Source of the DNA: Rhizobiales bacterium Ga0077545
GTDB taxonomy: Bacteria; Pseudomonadota; Alphaproteobacteria; Rhizobiales; Methylopilaceae
Direction of reading: 5' to 3'
Length of the DNA stretch: 64,000 nucleotides
Assembly (NCBI GenBank): GCA_001464335.1
Contig: LNEV01000019.1
Coordinates: forward strand, 44,293 to 108,292
The notes under the pieces were generated by a model. The model ran no database searches. It saw only the letters and a list, made by a program, of their open reading frames with translations, and had not been told where the DNA came from. The position numbers and the translations under genes are program-made. Shown here one piece after another: positions 48,936 through 56,616 of this stretch (the first letter of the stretch is position 1; every line of letters begins with the position of its first letter).

Positions 48936-50524
48936 TCCGCGTTCTCGGTTTCCTCGCAGCCATCGCGCTTCTCGGGTTCGGCATCGGCTGGCTCATCGAA
49001 CGGCCGGGTGAGATCTCGCTGGTCTGGCAGGGCTGGCAGATCGACACCTCGGTTCCGGTGGCGCTTGCGGCCGTTCTCGTTCTGACCATTCTTCTGCTCC
49101 TTGGCTGGTGGCTCGTGCGTACGGTTGTCGGCGTTCCGGAAGCGTTTTCGCATTTCCGCCGTGGGCGTCGCCGCCGCCGTGGCATGACGGCGGTCGCAAA
49201 CGGCCTGATGGCGGTCGGCATCGGTGACGGGCGCATTGCCCGGCGTTCCGCCAGCGAGGCACGCCGCCTCATCGGCGATGAGCCGCTGACCTTGCTTCTG
49301 CGCGCGCAGGCCGCGCAATTGTCCGGCGACCGCGAAGAAGCCGAAGCCGCGTTCCGCGCCATGCTCGATCAGCCGGAAACGAGGCCACTGGGCTTTCGCG
49401 GCCTTTACGTTGAGGCGCGTCGTCGGGGCGATGCAGCGGAAGCTTACAACCTCGCCGAGCGCGCGGTGAAAGCCAATCCCAATGCACCATGGGCGGGTCC
49501 AGCCTTGCTTGAGCTTCAGGGCGTGCGGCGCGATTGGGATCGCGCGCTCGAAAGCGTCCAGCGCAACGCCGCGAACCGGATAACAAGCCGGGCCGATGCG
49601 AAACGCCAGCGCGCCGTTCTCCTGACGGCGAAGGCGTTCGATCTGTCGGATCGTCGCTCGGAGGAGGCGCTCGAACTCGCGCGCGAAGCAACCAAGCTCG
49701 CTCCCGATCTCGTGCCTGCGGCCGCCCTCGCGGGGCGGATGATGGCCGAGGACAACGATTACCGCCGTGCGTCCGCCGTGCTGGAAAAGGCATGGAAGCG
49801 GGCGCCGCATCCCGATCTTGCCGAAGTGTATGTGCATCTGCGGCCCGGCGACAGCGCCGCGGATCGCCTGAAGCGCGCCGGCATTTTGCAGAAGATGGCG
49901 CCGGGGCATGTAGAAGGCGCGCTTGCGCTCGCCCGCGCGGCGCTCGATGCGCGTGAGTTCGACCGGGGGCGCACGGCGCTGTCTCCGTTCGCTTCCGCTC
50001 CCACGCGACGCATCTGCCTGCTGATGGCCGAGATCGAGAATGCCGAGAGCGGCGATATCGGGCGCGCCCGTGCCTGGCTCGCCCGTGCGCTCACCGCCGC
50101 CCACGATCCGGCCTGGATCGCCGACGGCATCGTGTCGGAAACCTGGGAGCCGGTCTCGCCGGTGTCCGGCCAGCTCGACGCCTATGAATGGAAAACGCCG
50201 CAGGAGAGCATTGCCGCGCCGGGCAGCCCGCTGATCGACGAGAACATGCCGACCGCGCGCGAATCGGAGCCGGACCAGCCCGCCGTCGCCGCGCCGCTGT
50301 CTGCACCGGAGCCATTGCCCGCGGCGCCGCCTCCGCAGGCGGCTCCTTCGGCAGCAATGATCGAACCGGCCTCCGCAGCAGCTTCTTCGTTCGCCCCAGC
50401 GGTCGATGTGGCGCCCGCCAAGCCCCGCCCGCAGCGCTCCGAGGTCCTGCTGCCGCTGCATCGTGCCCCGGACGACCCGGGTCCGGACGACGAAATCGAT
50501 GCCGTTGCTTCACGTCCTTATTGA
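48932..50524 (+). CDS. HemY-like membrane TPR protein
   Basis: 530 aa from TTG 48932, which overlaps the mitofilin stop; no closer ATG gives both membrane spans. Spans: VLGFLAAIALLGFGIGWLI and VPVALAAVLVLTILLLLGWWLVR. The HemY_N block (FRRGRRRRRGMTAVANGLMAVGIGDG) precedes TPR helices to ~residue 400. The C-terminal ~110 residues are low-complexity Pro/Ala and end VLLPLHRAPDDPGPDDEIDAVASRPY. HemY proteins are linked to the haem pathway by gene context; function unclear. Confidence 0.88.
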   Translation: MIRVLGFLAAIALLGFGIGWLIERPGEISLVWQGWQIDTSVPVALAAVLVLTILLLLGWWLVRTVVGVPEAFSHFRRGRRRRRGMTAVANGLMAVGIGDGRIARRSASEARRLIGDEPLTLLLRAQAAQLSGDREEAEAAFRAMLDQPETRPLGFRGLYVEARRRGDAAEAYNLAERAVKANPNAPWAGPALLELQGVRRDWDRALESVQRNAANRITSRADAKRQRAVLLTAKAFDLSDRRSEEALELAREATKLAPDLVPAAALAGRMMAEDNDYRRASAVLEKAWKRAPHPDLAEVYVHLRPGDSAADRLKRAGILQKMAPGHVEGALALARAALDAREFDRGRTALSPFASAPTRRICLLMAEIENAESGDIGRARAWLARALTAAHDPAWIADGIVSETWEPVSPVSGQLDAYEWKTPQESIAAPGSPLIDENMPTARESEPDQPAVAAPLSAPEPLPAAPPPQAAPSAAMIEPASAAASSFAPAVDVAPAKPRPQRSEVLLPLHRAPDDPGPDDEIDAVASRPY

Positions 50525-50578
50525 GAGACAAGCGAGGCGCTTGCCTTTCGAAGGTGCTTTCGGTAGGCAGACGCCTGC

Positions 50579-50654
50579 GCCGCTTTAGCTCAGCTGGTAG
50601 AGCACCTCATTCGTAATGAGGGGGTCGGGGGTTCGAATCCCTCAAGCGGCACCA
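50579..50654 (+). tRNA. tRNA-Thr (anticodon CGT)
   Basis: 76 nt with CCA encoded. Acceptor GCCGCTT/AAGCGGC, D arm GCTC..GAGC, anticodon stem CCTCA/TGAGG with loop TTCGTAA (anticodon CGT at positions 34-36), variable loop GGGTC, T stem GGGGG/CCCTC with loop TTCGAAT. All canonical positions fit. The last 49 nt are repeated at 56392-56440; the gene is the integration site of the element that follows and is kept intact. Confidence 0.97.
50606..50654 (+). repeat. attL: 49-bp repeat in the tRNA-Thr 3' part
   Basis: Begins CTCATTCGTAATGAG and ends at the encoded CCA; identical to 56392-56440. The base before it differs between copies (C versus G), which sets the left limit of identity. Confidence 0.93.
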
Positions 50655-50701
50655 GTCCTCCCAATAGCTTAGAAGCCTGCCTACCCTCCAGAGAGATCTG
50701 G

Positions 50702-50720
50702 GGGCAACGCGTTGGGCAAC
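50702..50720. repeat. Paired GGGCAAC repeats, left end of element
   Basis: GGGCAAC at 50702-50708 and 50714-50720, 12 nt apart. Similar pairs occur at 53394-53411 (reverse strand) and 56246-56263. Possible arm-type sites for the recombinase or a directionality factor (inference). Confidence 0.4.
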
Positions 50721-50764
50721 AGTGTTTTCTCGCGAAGGATTCTTTTAATTCCGCGACTTCACAC

Positions 50765-50770
50765 TATACT
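50765..50770 (+). promoter_or_regulatory. Likely -10 box of cargo operon
   Basis: TATACT in an A/T-rich stretch, 25 nt before the first cargo ATG at 50795. The matching -35 region is weak (CTTTTA at 17-nt spacing). Consistent with a cargo promoter just inside the left end. Confidence 0.35.
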
Positions 50771-50794
50771 TCACATGCTACCCACAAGGCGTCC

Positions 50795-51601
50795 ATGACC
50801 CAGCTATTGAAGTCCCCCCTCTCGGGACCTCCGCCAACGGAGATCCCCTTAAATCGACCGCCGCTAGAATCGGTCTTAGGTCAGATCAGATTTAGCACAG
50901 TTCTACGGCTCACGAGCCAAGCCGAGCTAATTCCGTTTCAGGAAGCGATTCGTGGGCGATACCCGCTGTTCTCCCCCGAGCAGGGCGCAAATGTGCACAT
51001 CGACATTGGCCCGAGTGGACCAGTCGCACGTCAAGAACAATCAACTGTCTGGCGATTTTTAAGTTCGGAAAGAGATTGGCGAGTCTCATTGGGCTCTGAT
51101 TGGGTGGCCTTAGAGACTAAACGTTACACATCTCGCGACGATTTTCTGGCTCGCCTTACTGAAATTGTGCAGCACATCGAAACAATCTACCGGCCCAATC
51201 TCGTTACTCGGATCGGCCTCCGATACATTGATCGGCTGACCGGCCCAGAGTTGGATCGTGCTAACGATCTGATCGCCGCTCCTTTCTTCGGTGTTTCGGG
51301 TACGGAGCTTTCGCTTGGGTTGAAACATTCAATAACCGAGACATCCTTAGAAACCGAGGAAGGTGGGATGGTTCTTCGATGGGGAAGATTGCCGCCGAAT
51401 GGAACCGTGGACCCGGCTCTACTCGCATCGATAAACGAGCCATCCTGGGTATTAGACATTGACGCTTTCAGAGAAGCCCAAGATGAATTTCGGTGTGACC
51501 CTCTGGCGAAGTCTTTCCGATTGCTCGCAGAGCGCGCATATTCTGTTTTCAGATTTGTTGTCACCCCTGACTTTCTCAAAACTTTCGGAGCCCAAGGCTG
51601 A
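50795..51601 (+). CDS. TIGR04255-like protein (cargo gene 1)
   Basis: 268 aa. The N-terminus EIPLNRPPLESVLGQIRF and the central RPNLVTRIGLRYIDRLTGPE match the sporadic TIGR04255 family of unknown function. Further conserved-looking blocks: WVALETKRYTSRDDFLARL and EEGGMVLRWGRL, WVLDIDAFREAQ. No membrane span or known catalytic motif; probably soluble. ATG 50795 follows AAGGCG. The stop overlaps the next ATG (TGATG at 51599-51603), so translation is coupled. A/T-richer than the host genes. Confidence 0.75.
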   Translation: MTQLLKSPLSGPPPTEIPLNRPPLESVLGQIRFSTVLRLTSQAELIPFQEAIRGRYPLFSPEQGANVHIDIGPSGPVARQEQSTVWRFLSSERDWRVSLGSDWVALETKRYTSRDDFLARLTEIVQHIETIYRPNLVTRIGLRYIDRLTGPELDRANDLIAAPFFGVSGTELSLGLKHSITETSLETEEGGMVLRWGRLPPNGTVDPALLASINEPSWVLDIDAFREAQDEFRCDPLAKSFRLLAERAYSVFRFVVTPDFLKTFGAQG

Positions 51602-52533
51602 TGCAGCCGTTTCTAGATCAGGATCACGGGGGGCTCCCGACCCAAGCAAAATTGTTCGATGCAAAGCTTGATCGACCAAGTCAAATTGGTTCGTTCTGCC
51701 TTGGGGAGACTAACTTAGGCCAAGATGTGTGCCAAACTAAAGGGAGCACTTGGTCTACGCCGAGAGGCTACCTGCCCAAACTCAAAGCACAGACTACAGA
51801 TGGACCGGGTAGATACCTCATTGTCGCGCACGGAACTTCGATCGATTTGCCGATCCAATCGGGCGGATCTCTGCTCAACGACCTAGCTATGCTGTGCTTT
51901 CGTGGCTCCATTTTTGAGGGGGCTACATCGCCTAGTTCCCTGAGAATCATTGAAGTTATTGCGCCAGTCGGAGCAGTCCGGCGCGTGTTGCGTGACAAGA
52001 TTAGTCTCTCAACGAGCCCCGTCTATCGAGCGATAGTTCATGCTGATCTTAAGCCCCCTGCCCAAATCGCAAAAGGACAGAGCTTCGCGGCCTCACTTAT
52101 CGCGAGATCTCGTGCGGCTGCTCGCTTAACGATGGATGAATTCAGCACCCTGCTCGGAATCACGCGACGCAGTCTGCAAGCTTGGAAGGCCGGTGAAGCG
52201 CTTAGCTCTAAGAACGAACATCGCCTTAGGAGGGTAACCGATTTGCTCGAGAGCATCGCGCCCGGCGATCAACGATCAACGCGAGATAAGCTTTTCCAAG
52301 TTTCGGCTGGCGGGTTGAGGCTTTACGACGCTATCGCTCAGAATCGGCTCGACGATGCAAAGTCTTGGATTGCTCTGGGGCAGTTTGATGACGCTAACGA
52401 GACGCCGGTCCAAAAGCACGAAAGATCAATGCATTTGACGCCCTTAGCGTCCCGTCTAGATCTCATCCCAGAGCCAGTGAACAGCGCCGATCGGAACCTG
52501 AATCGGAAGCTGTCGGGCCGTATCAGGCGGTGA
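51601..52533 (+). CDS. Helix-turn-helix protein with extra domain (cargo gene 2)
   Basis: 310 aa, overlapping gene 1 by one base. The first ~160 residues contain no motif I recognise. Residues ~170-225 form a HTH: RLTMDEFSTLLGITRRSLQAWKAGEALSSKNEHRLRRVTDLLESI, like Xre/antitoxin-type regulators. The last ~85 residues (LRLYDAIAQNRLDDAKSWIALGQ) resemble a short helical tail. It could be the regulator or antitoxin partner of the cassette (inference). Confidence 0.65.
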   Translation: MQPFLDQDHGGLPTQAKLFDAKLDRPSQIGSFCLGETNLGQDVCQTKGSTWSTPRGYLPKLKAQTTDGPGRYLIVAHGTSIDLPIQSGGSLLNDLAMLCFRGSIFEGATSPSSLRIIEVIAPVGAVRRVLRDKISLSTSPVYRAIVHADLKPPAQIAKGQSFAASLIARSRAAARLTMDEFSTLLGITRRSLQAWKAGEALSSKNEHRLRRVTDLLESIAPGDQRSTRDKLFQVSAGGLRLYDAIAQNRLDDAKSWIALGQFDDANETPVQKHERSMHLTPLASRLDLIPEPVNSADRNLNRKLSGRIRR

Positions 52534-52542
52534 GTCAGAATC

Positions 52543-53391
52543 TTGCACGACACTCATCCTGGCGCCGAGGCGCTGACGCTTGATTGGCAGCAAGGGGACG
52601 CTTGGCTCGGCCCGATCCCTCTCGTCCATCTGGCCGATTTAAGCCGCCCGATAACCGTCTCATCAAGGATGATAGCAAACGAATTGGGCGGTCACGGCCA
52701 GGAAGATCTAGCGAATATTAATAGTGATGAACTCGGTTTTGTCGTTCTCACGCAGACGTGTGACATCATCCGATCTTCGAAAGATCGCCCGTTTGTCGAA
52801 GTATGTCGAATAATCGAGGTAGACGATACCGAACTGCATCAAATTAAAGCAGAGCGGCGTCCTAGATACGCCTACCTACCGGCGCTGGCCGAAAAAAGGC
52901 TGGTCGCGGACTTTGACCGCACGTCGCTTGTTGAAAAGGCTGTTCTCGAAAGACGCACTGCTGAACGGGTAGCGACGTGTAACACCCCCGAGCAGCAACG
53001 TGCGTTCGCGGCCGCTTTGGCGCGCAAATACACGCGCGTAGCGTTTCCTGAGAAGTTCGTGGCGGCAGTTGCAAAAATCCAGGACCGCATCCGCAAGAAT
53101 GTAAATAACAGTACTCCAGAAGGTCAGTTTCTCCGCGCGCTAAGGGAAGTTCGGGTGCGTTGCGAGCCAGGATGGGATGCCCCAGAGCCGGAACTTACTT
53201 TCTACCTTATGTTCGATCTCGCAAATGTCCCACAAGACAATGTCCATCAGTCCAAGGCCCTGATGGACAGATTCGTAGATGTTGCGCCTTTTGCTAAACC
53301 AAAGCACTCTGCGGTTTGCTACGAAATGATGTCTGTTGCGAACTATCATTCGACCGATCCTTTGGATCTGGATTCCGTTTTGAAGCCGTAA
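52543..53391 (+). CDS. LTQTCDI-motif protein (cargo gene 3)
   Basis: 282 aa. An in-frame stop lies at 52531, so the only upstream start is TTG 52543; the first ATG (~52668) would lose LDWQQGDAWLGPIPLVHL, which looks like folded protein. The striking motif FVVLTQTCDIIRSSKDRPFVEVCRI contains a Cys-Asp pair; a second block is LARKYTRVAFPEKFVAAV and the C-terminus has FYLMFDLANVPQ. No catalytic family is recognised. Nine nt after gene 2 and same strand: third member of the cassette. Confidence 0.65.
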   Translation: MHDTHPGAEALTLDWQQGDAWLGPIPLVHLADLSRPITVSSRMIANELGGHGQEDLANINSDELGFVVLTQTCDIIRSSKDRPFVEVCRIIEVDDTELHQIKAERRPRYAYLPALAEKRLVADFDRTSLVEKAVLERRTAERVATCNTPEQQRAFAAALARKYTRVAFPEKFVAAVAKIQDRIRKNVNNSTPEGQFLRALREVRVRCEPGWDAPEPELTFYLMFDLANVPQDNVHQSKALMDRFVDVAPFAKPKHSAVCYEMMSVANYHSTDPLDLDSVLKP

Positions 53392-53393
53392 TT

Positions 53394-53411
53394 GTTGCCC
53401 CCGCGTTGCCC
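53394..53411. repeat. Paired GTTGCCC repeats between cargo and regulatory modules
   Basis: GTTGCCC at 53394-53400 and 53405-53411, the reverse complement of the GGGCAAC pairs near both ends. The first lies 2 nt after the stop of cargo gene 3. The rest of 53392-53661 holds a GGGTC/GACCC hairpin and no convincing gene. Confidence 0.35.
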
Positions 53412-53661
53412 CCATTCGGTCTCAGCAAGAAAAACTGGCGAAAGTCATCAGATTTCATGGCAGGGGCTGCTCTTATGAAATCAGGTGCTCTCATTCGATC
53501 CCTAAAAACCTCTCAAAAGTTATCAATTCTTATCATTGCCGAATGGGCTGTTTTGGGTCGGGGTTTGCTGACCCGGCGGTCGGGGTTCGTATGATGCCGT
53601 TCCCCGTCCCCACCTGGTACATTAGAAGTGCCTGTTAATTTCACCCGGGAACCAACTGGTT

Positions 53662-54156
53662 TCAGTGCGCCCGCGTACCAAGAGATGGGACACTGTTGCC
53701 GTATGGTGATCCCAAAAATTCCGACGCTTGGTCTGGTCGTTTCATACAGTCGGTCTGAATAAACGGTACTGGGTAATCATTATATTTGCGCCATCGCATA
53801 AAATCCTTCGTCGGCAGTTCGTCGTTATAGGGTAGCATGGTAAGTATCCATTCGGAGGCGTGGCGGTGCGAAGGGCTATACGCGCCGCGCCGCGCCAGCT
53901 TGATGAAGCCCTTCGCCTGCAGCTCCCGCAGCACCCGGGAAGCGGTATTCTTGTCCACCGCGCATTCCGCTGCGAGTTCGCGAACGCTCATCGAAATGCG
54001 CCCGTTGTTACTACCCATGAACCGGGCGCGAAGGTACGGAAATGCTGCCTTCGCGGCGATGGACAATGACTTCCAGGCTGGGCTAAAAAGTAAATACTTT
54101 TCTAGCATGACGAAAGACTGTGTGGAACGGCCTTCAGGGATTTTCCGACGCGGCAT
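53662..54156 (-). CDS. Winged-helix DNA-binding protein of the element
   Basis: 164 aa. YLLFSPAWKSLSIAAKAAFPYLRARF is followed by a winged helix: ISMSVRELAAECAVDKNTASRVLRELQAKGFIKLARRG. The pattern resembles replication-initiator-like or MarR-like wHTH proteins common on rhizobial islands. Likely a regulator or replication/excision protein. ATG 54156 is 2 nt after the alpA stop; together with alpA it forms the control module. Confidence 0.7.
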   Translation of the reverse strand: MPRRKIPEGRSTQSFVMLEKYLLFSPAWKSLSIAAKAAFPYLRARFMGSNNGRISMSVRELAAECAVDKNTASRVLRELQAKGFIKLARRGAYSPSHRHASEWILTMLPYNDELPTKDFMRWRKYNDYPVPFIQTDCMKRPDQASEFLGSPYGNSVPSLGTRAH

Positions 54157-54158
54157 GA

Positions 54159-54368
54159 TCAGGCCCCCCTGGGGCGCGCGGCGCCAGCATCGCGTTCGAC
54201 AATCTTCTGCTCAATCCAACTTTCAATTTCTTCTTCGAGCCACGCATTTCGGTTCGCCCCCAATTTGCAGGGCTTCGGAAACTGATGGCTCCTGATCAGT
54301 CTGTGAAGGTGCGGGCGGGAGTAGGATATCCCCTTCGCCCTGAGGTCAGACATCGAAAGAAGTTTCAT
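54159..54368 (-). CDS. alpA: AlpA-family excisionase/regulator
   Basis: 69 aa from ATG 54368 with GAGGAGC upstream. LLSMSDLRAKGISYSRPHLHRLIRSHQFPKPCKLGANRNAWLEEEIESWIEQKI is the MerR-like AlpA winged-helix pattern, including the WLEEEIESW tail. AlpA proteins activate integrase expression or act as excision factors for P4-type elements. Placement between the unknown gene and the wHTH gene fits this role. Confidence 0.85.
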   Translation of the reverse strand: MKLLSMSDLRAKGISYSRPHLHRLIRSHQFPKPCKLGANRNAWLEEEIESWIEQKIVERDAGAARPRGA

Positions 54369-54445
54369 GGTAGCTCCTCGAACATGATGAACGTTGAGGA
54401 GAGACTGCCCGTACGGGAATTTGATTGGCACCCACGAAATGAGCG

Positions 54446-55066
54446 TCAAACGTTTCGTGGGGAGGTCGCCAGGGCTCGCTTAATCTCGACATTCGTTCGA
54501 TACGTCGGGTCTCGCCGCCAATCCCGAACCGTGTTTTCTGCACCGAGTTCACTGATCGATGGTAGCAGCTCCAGCTCGCGAAGAATGCGAGCGATCTGGC
54601 GCGTTGATCTCGTAGATGGATTTTTGCCGCGGGGATCGGGAGGAGAGCCCGCTTCGAGCCAAACCGCAGCGTCCCACGCTTTGCGCGACTTCGGTATCAC
54701 TGCGCCGAATGTCGTCGATGTGCGTTCGGGGTCCGGGTCGACGATTGCGCGAAATAGGCGGAAAAGTTCGTACGGCGGCGGTATTTGCTCGTCGACGTAT
54801 TGAGACAGCAGCCAAACCGCCGCGAACTCGATGTACCCTTTAGGGTAGCCTTGGGTCGGCTTTCCGCCAGTGATGTCCCCCCAATGCGTCCAAAGACCTT
54901 CGGCATATTCTTGCAGAATTGCCGGGTCGGATTCCCGAAGAAGTGGTCGCCCGCGCTTGCTTGGTCGCTCGATCGGCGGCAGCCGCTTTTCGGTCAACCG
55001 GCGGCTCGGAAGGGGATGACGTTTTCCTTCGGAGTGGTCAGAGTATTTCGCAGGCGATCGCTCCAC
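54446..55066 (-). CDS. Element-encoded protein of unknown function
   Basis: 206 aa from GTG 55066; it overlaps the 3' end of the integrase by 73 nt. Basic start, then GYPKGYIEFAAVWLLSQYVDEQIPPPYELFRLFRAIVDPDP and RKAWDAAVWLEAGSPPDPRGKNPSTRSTRQIARIL. No domain recognised; no membrane segment. The position between integrase and alpA suggests an element housekeeping role. The exact start is uncertain because of the overlap. Confidence 0.6.
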   Translation of the reverse strand: MERSPAKYSDHSEGKRHPLPSRRLTEKRLPPIERPSKRGRPLLRESDPAILQEYAEGLWTHWGDITGGKPTQGYPKGYIEFAAVWLLSQYVDEQIPPPYELFRLFRAIVDPDPERTSTTFGAVIPKSRKAWDAAVWLEAGSPPDPRGKNPSTRSTRQIARILRELELLPSISELGAENTVRDWRRDPTYRTNVEIKRALATSPRNV

Positions 55067-56244
55067 AGCTCAAGCGCGAGACGCTTCTCGTCGAGGTACG
55101 CGAACTGATCATACACACGATGAAGACCGGGTTTTCGGTGCGCGATGACGAGCTCGCGGACCAGATCTGCGACGGGAAGCGCAGAAAGCCCAGTTCTCAT
55201 AGTCCGGCGGAGATCATGAAGTACAAAAACTGCCGGCGGTGATCCAAGCTCGATTGCGACCAGTTGATCAAGTCGCTTCTTCGCTTTGCTGAAGCCGGAA
55301 ACCGGCCGTCGGCCAAACGTCGTCGAGAAAACAAAACCCCTCCTGCCGAATGTTGGCAGCCCCGTCAGCAGTTCTTCAAGATCGGCAGTTATCGGCAATG
55401 TGTGCGTGACATCAGACTTCATCCGGCTCGCCGGTATCGTCCAAAGCATTCGGTCGAAATCAAACTCGTCCCAGCTTGCTTGGGCGACCTCGTTTTTTCG
55501 TTGGCCTGTCAGAAGGAGCATTTGGACGAGTGGGCCGAAAGGGTAGCCCAGTTGGCCCGCCGCGCTCCAAACAGCTTGAATTTCTCGATCCGCGAGGACT
55601 CGCGTGCGGACGTGATGCGGGCCGATCAAATCCGACGGTTTTAAGCGGTCGCATGGGGAGCGCTCCAGCCCGTACACTCCTCGGGCAATAGCCCAATTGA
55701 ACAGGCGTCGGATCGTGGCGAACATCGCATGCGCTTGGGCAGATTTCCCTTCGCGAACTTTTGCGTCGATGGCGGAAAGGATATCCCTCGGAGAAACGGA
55801 GTCTATGGGCGTGGCACCGAACGCTTCGCGGAAAACCTTTAGGTGAGCACGCACGTCTGCTGACCGTCGCAGCCGATCGACAACGAAAGCTCCGTATTCC
55901 TCGGAAACTTTGCCAAAGGAGTTTTGGCTCCTGTCGATCTCTGATCGTCGATCAGCGGACGCTTGGACTTTAGGATCGATGCCCTTGCGGATCAGGGACA
56001 GCCAGGCTCGCGCCATAGTTCTCGCTTCTTCGAGAGAGAGCGCGCCGACATCGCCCAACGCACGTCGGGTCGGATTGCTGCTGGCAGGATATCTGGCGAC
56101 CAAGATAAAGGTCAGGCGCCCCTTCTCTGAAATGCGGACGCCAAATCCTGGGACGTCAGTGTCCATGACTTCGTATCGTTGCTGGGGTGGCTGACGTCTG
56201 GCCAGAGCGTTTAAAAATCGAGCGGTGAGCCTACACTTTTGCAT
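54994..56244 (-). CDS. int: Tyrosine recombinase (integrase)
   Basis: 416 aa from ATG 56244 (MQKCRLTARFLNAL). DUF4102-like N-terminal arm (VPGFGVRISEKGRLTFILVARY), SAM-like core-binding region, and catalytic domain with LLLTGQRKNEVAQASW (Arg I), FVLHDLRRTMRTGL (His-x-x-Arg) and VYDQFAYLDEKRLALELW (Tyr nucleophile); VIAHRKPG supplies the second His region. All catalytic residues appear present, so it is probably active. P4/tRNA-type integrase reading leftwards from the right end, where the 49-bp repeat lies 148 bp upstream. Confidence 0.93.
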   Translation of the reverse strand: MQKCRLTARFLNALARRQPPQQRYEVMDTDVPGFGVRISEKGRLTFILVARYPASSNPTRRALGDVGALSLEEARTMARAWLSLIRKGIDPKVQASADRRSEIDRSQNSFGKVSEEYGAFVVDRLRRSADVRAHLKVFREAFGATPIDSVSPRDILSAIDAKVREGKSAQAHAMFATIRRLFNWAIARGVYGLERSPCDRLKPSDLIGPHHVRTRVLADREIQAVWSAAGQLGYPFGPLVQMLLLTGQRKNEVAQASWDEFDFDRMLWTIPASRMKSDVTHTLPITADLEELLTGLPTFGRRGFVFSTTFGRRPVSGFSKAKKRLDQLVAIELGSPPAVFVLHDLRRTMRTGLSALPVADLVRELVIAHRKPGLHRVYDQFAYLDEKRLALELWSDRLRNTLTTPKENVIPFRAAG

Positions 56245-56245
56245 T

Positions 56246-56263
56246 GGGCAACCTCGGGGCAAC
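56246..56263. repeat. Paired GGGCAAC repeats, right end of element
   Basis: GGGCAAC at 56246-56252 and 56257-56263, 11 nt apart, just upstream of the integrase ATG. Counterparts lie at 50702-50720 and, inverted, at 53394-53411. Confidence 0.4.
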
Positions 56264-56391
56264 GAAACGGTTGATCACTCACGCCACCCCACGAGATGCG
56301 ATGATGCCCCAATTTTTCGAATTTCGTAAAGGCGTTAGGCGCTTAGCGGACGCGTTGAGACTGAATGAACTCTGGTGAAACACTTGGAAGG

Positions 56392-56440
56392 CTCATTCGT
56401 AATGAGGGGGTCGGGGGTTCGAATCCCTCAAGCGGCACCA
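56392..56440 (+). repeat. attR: 49-bp copy of the tRNA-Thr 3' part
   Basis: Perfect copy of 50606-50654, without the 5' 27 nt of the tRNA, so it is not a gene. Marks the right boundary; sequence beyond 56441 returns to host style. The interval 56441-56616 shows no gene. Confidence 0.93.
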
Positions 56441-56616
56441 TTCCCTTTATGTCCGACAACATCCGCCTCGCGCCCTATGTGTTGCCGTGCGCGTGGATTT
56501 AGATGTTCATTATTGGAAACAATGGTTTTCGATAGTTTCAATTTATTGCCGATCCTGTTCTCCCTACTTTGATGTCACGCAGCGGCTGCAAGGGCAGACC
56601 GCTTGGGAGACAGATC

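Larger units (their letters stand above)
50606..56440. mobile_element. Integrative element in tRNA-Thr(CGT), about 5.8 kb
   Basis: Bounded by two perfect 49-bp direct repeats of the tRNA 3' part (50606-50654 and 56392-56440). The right end carries the integrase reading away from the repeat. Modules: integrase, unknown protein, AlpA, winged-helix protein (minus strand); three-gene cargo (plus strand). No transfer, capsid or replication relaxase genes are seen, so it is non-conjugative or a satellite. Several genes are visibly more A/T-rich and use codons (TTA, ATA, AGA) rare in neighbours. Confidence 0.9.

Noticed and set aside
53316..53594. 92-codon plus-strand ORF after cargo gene 3
   Set aside because: Starts inside gene 3, covers the GTTGCCC repeats, no RBS.
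56392..56440. Second tRNA-Thr
   Set aside because: Only the 3' 49 nt are present; no acceptor 5' strand or D arm, so it is the attachment repeat.
56375..56572. Short ORF spanning attR
   Set aside because: Runs through the tRNA fragment and has no RBS or protein-like composition.
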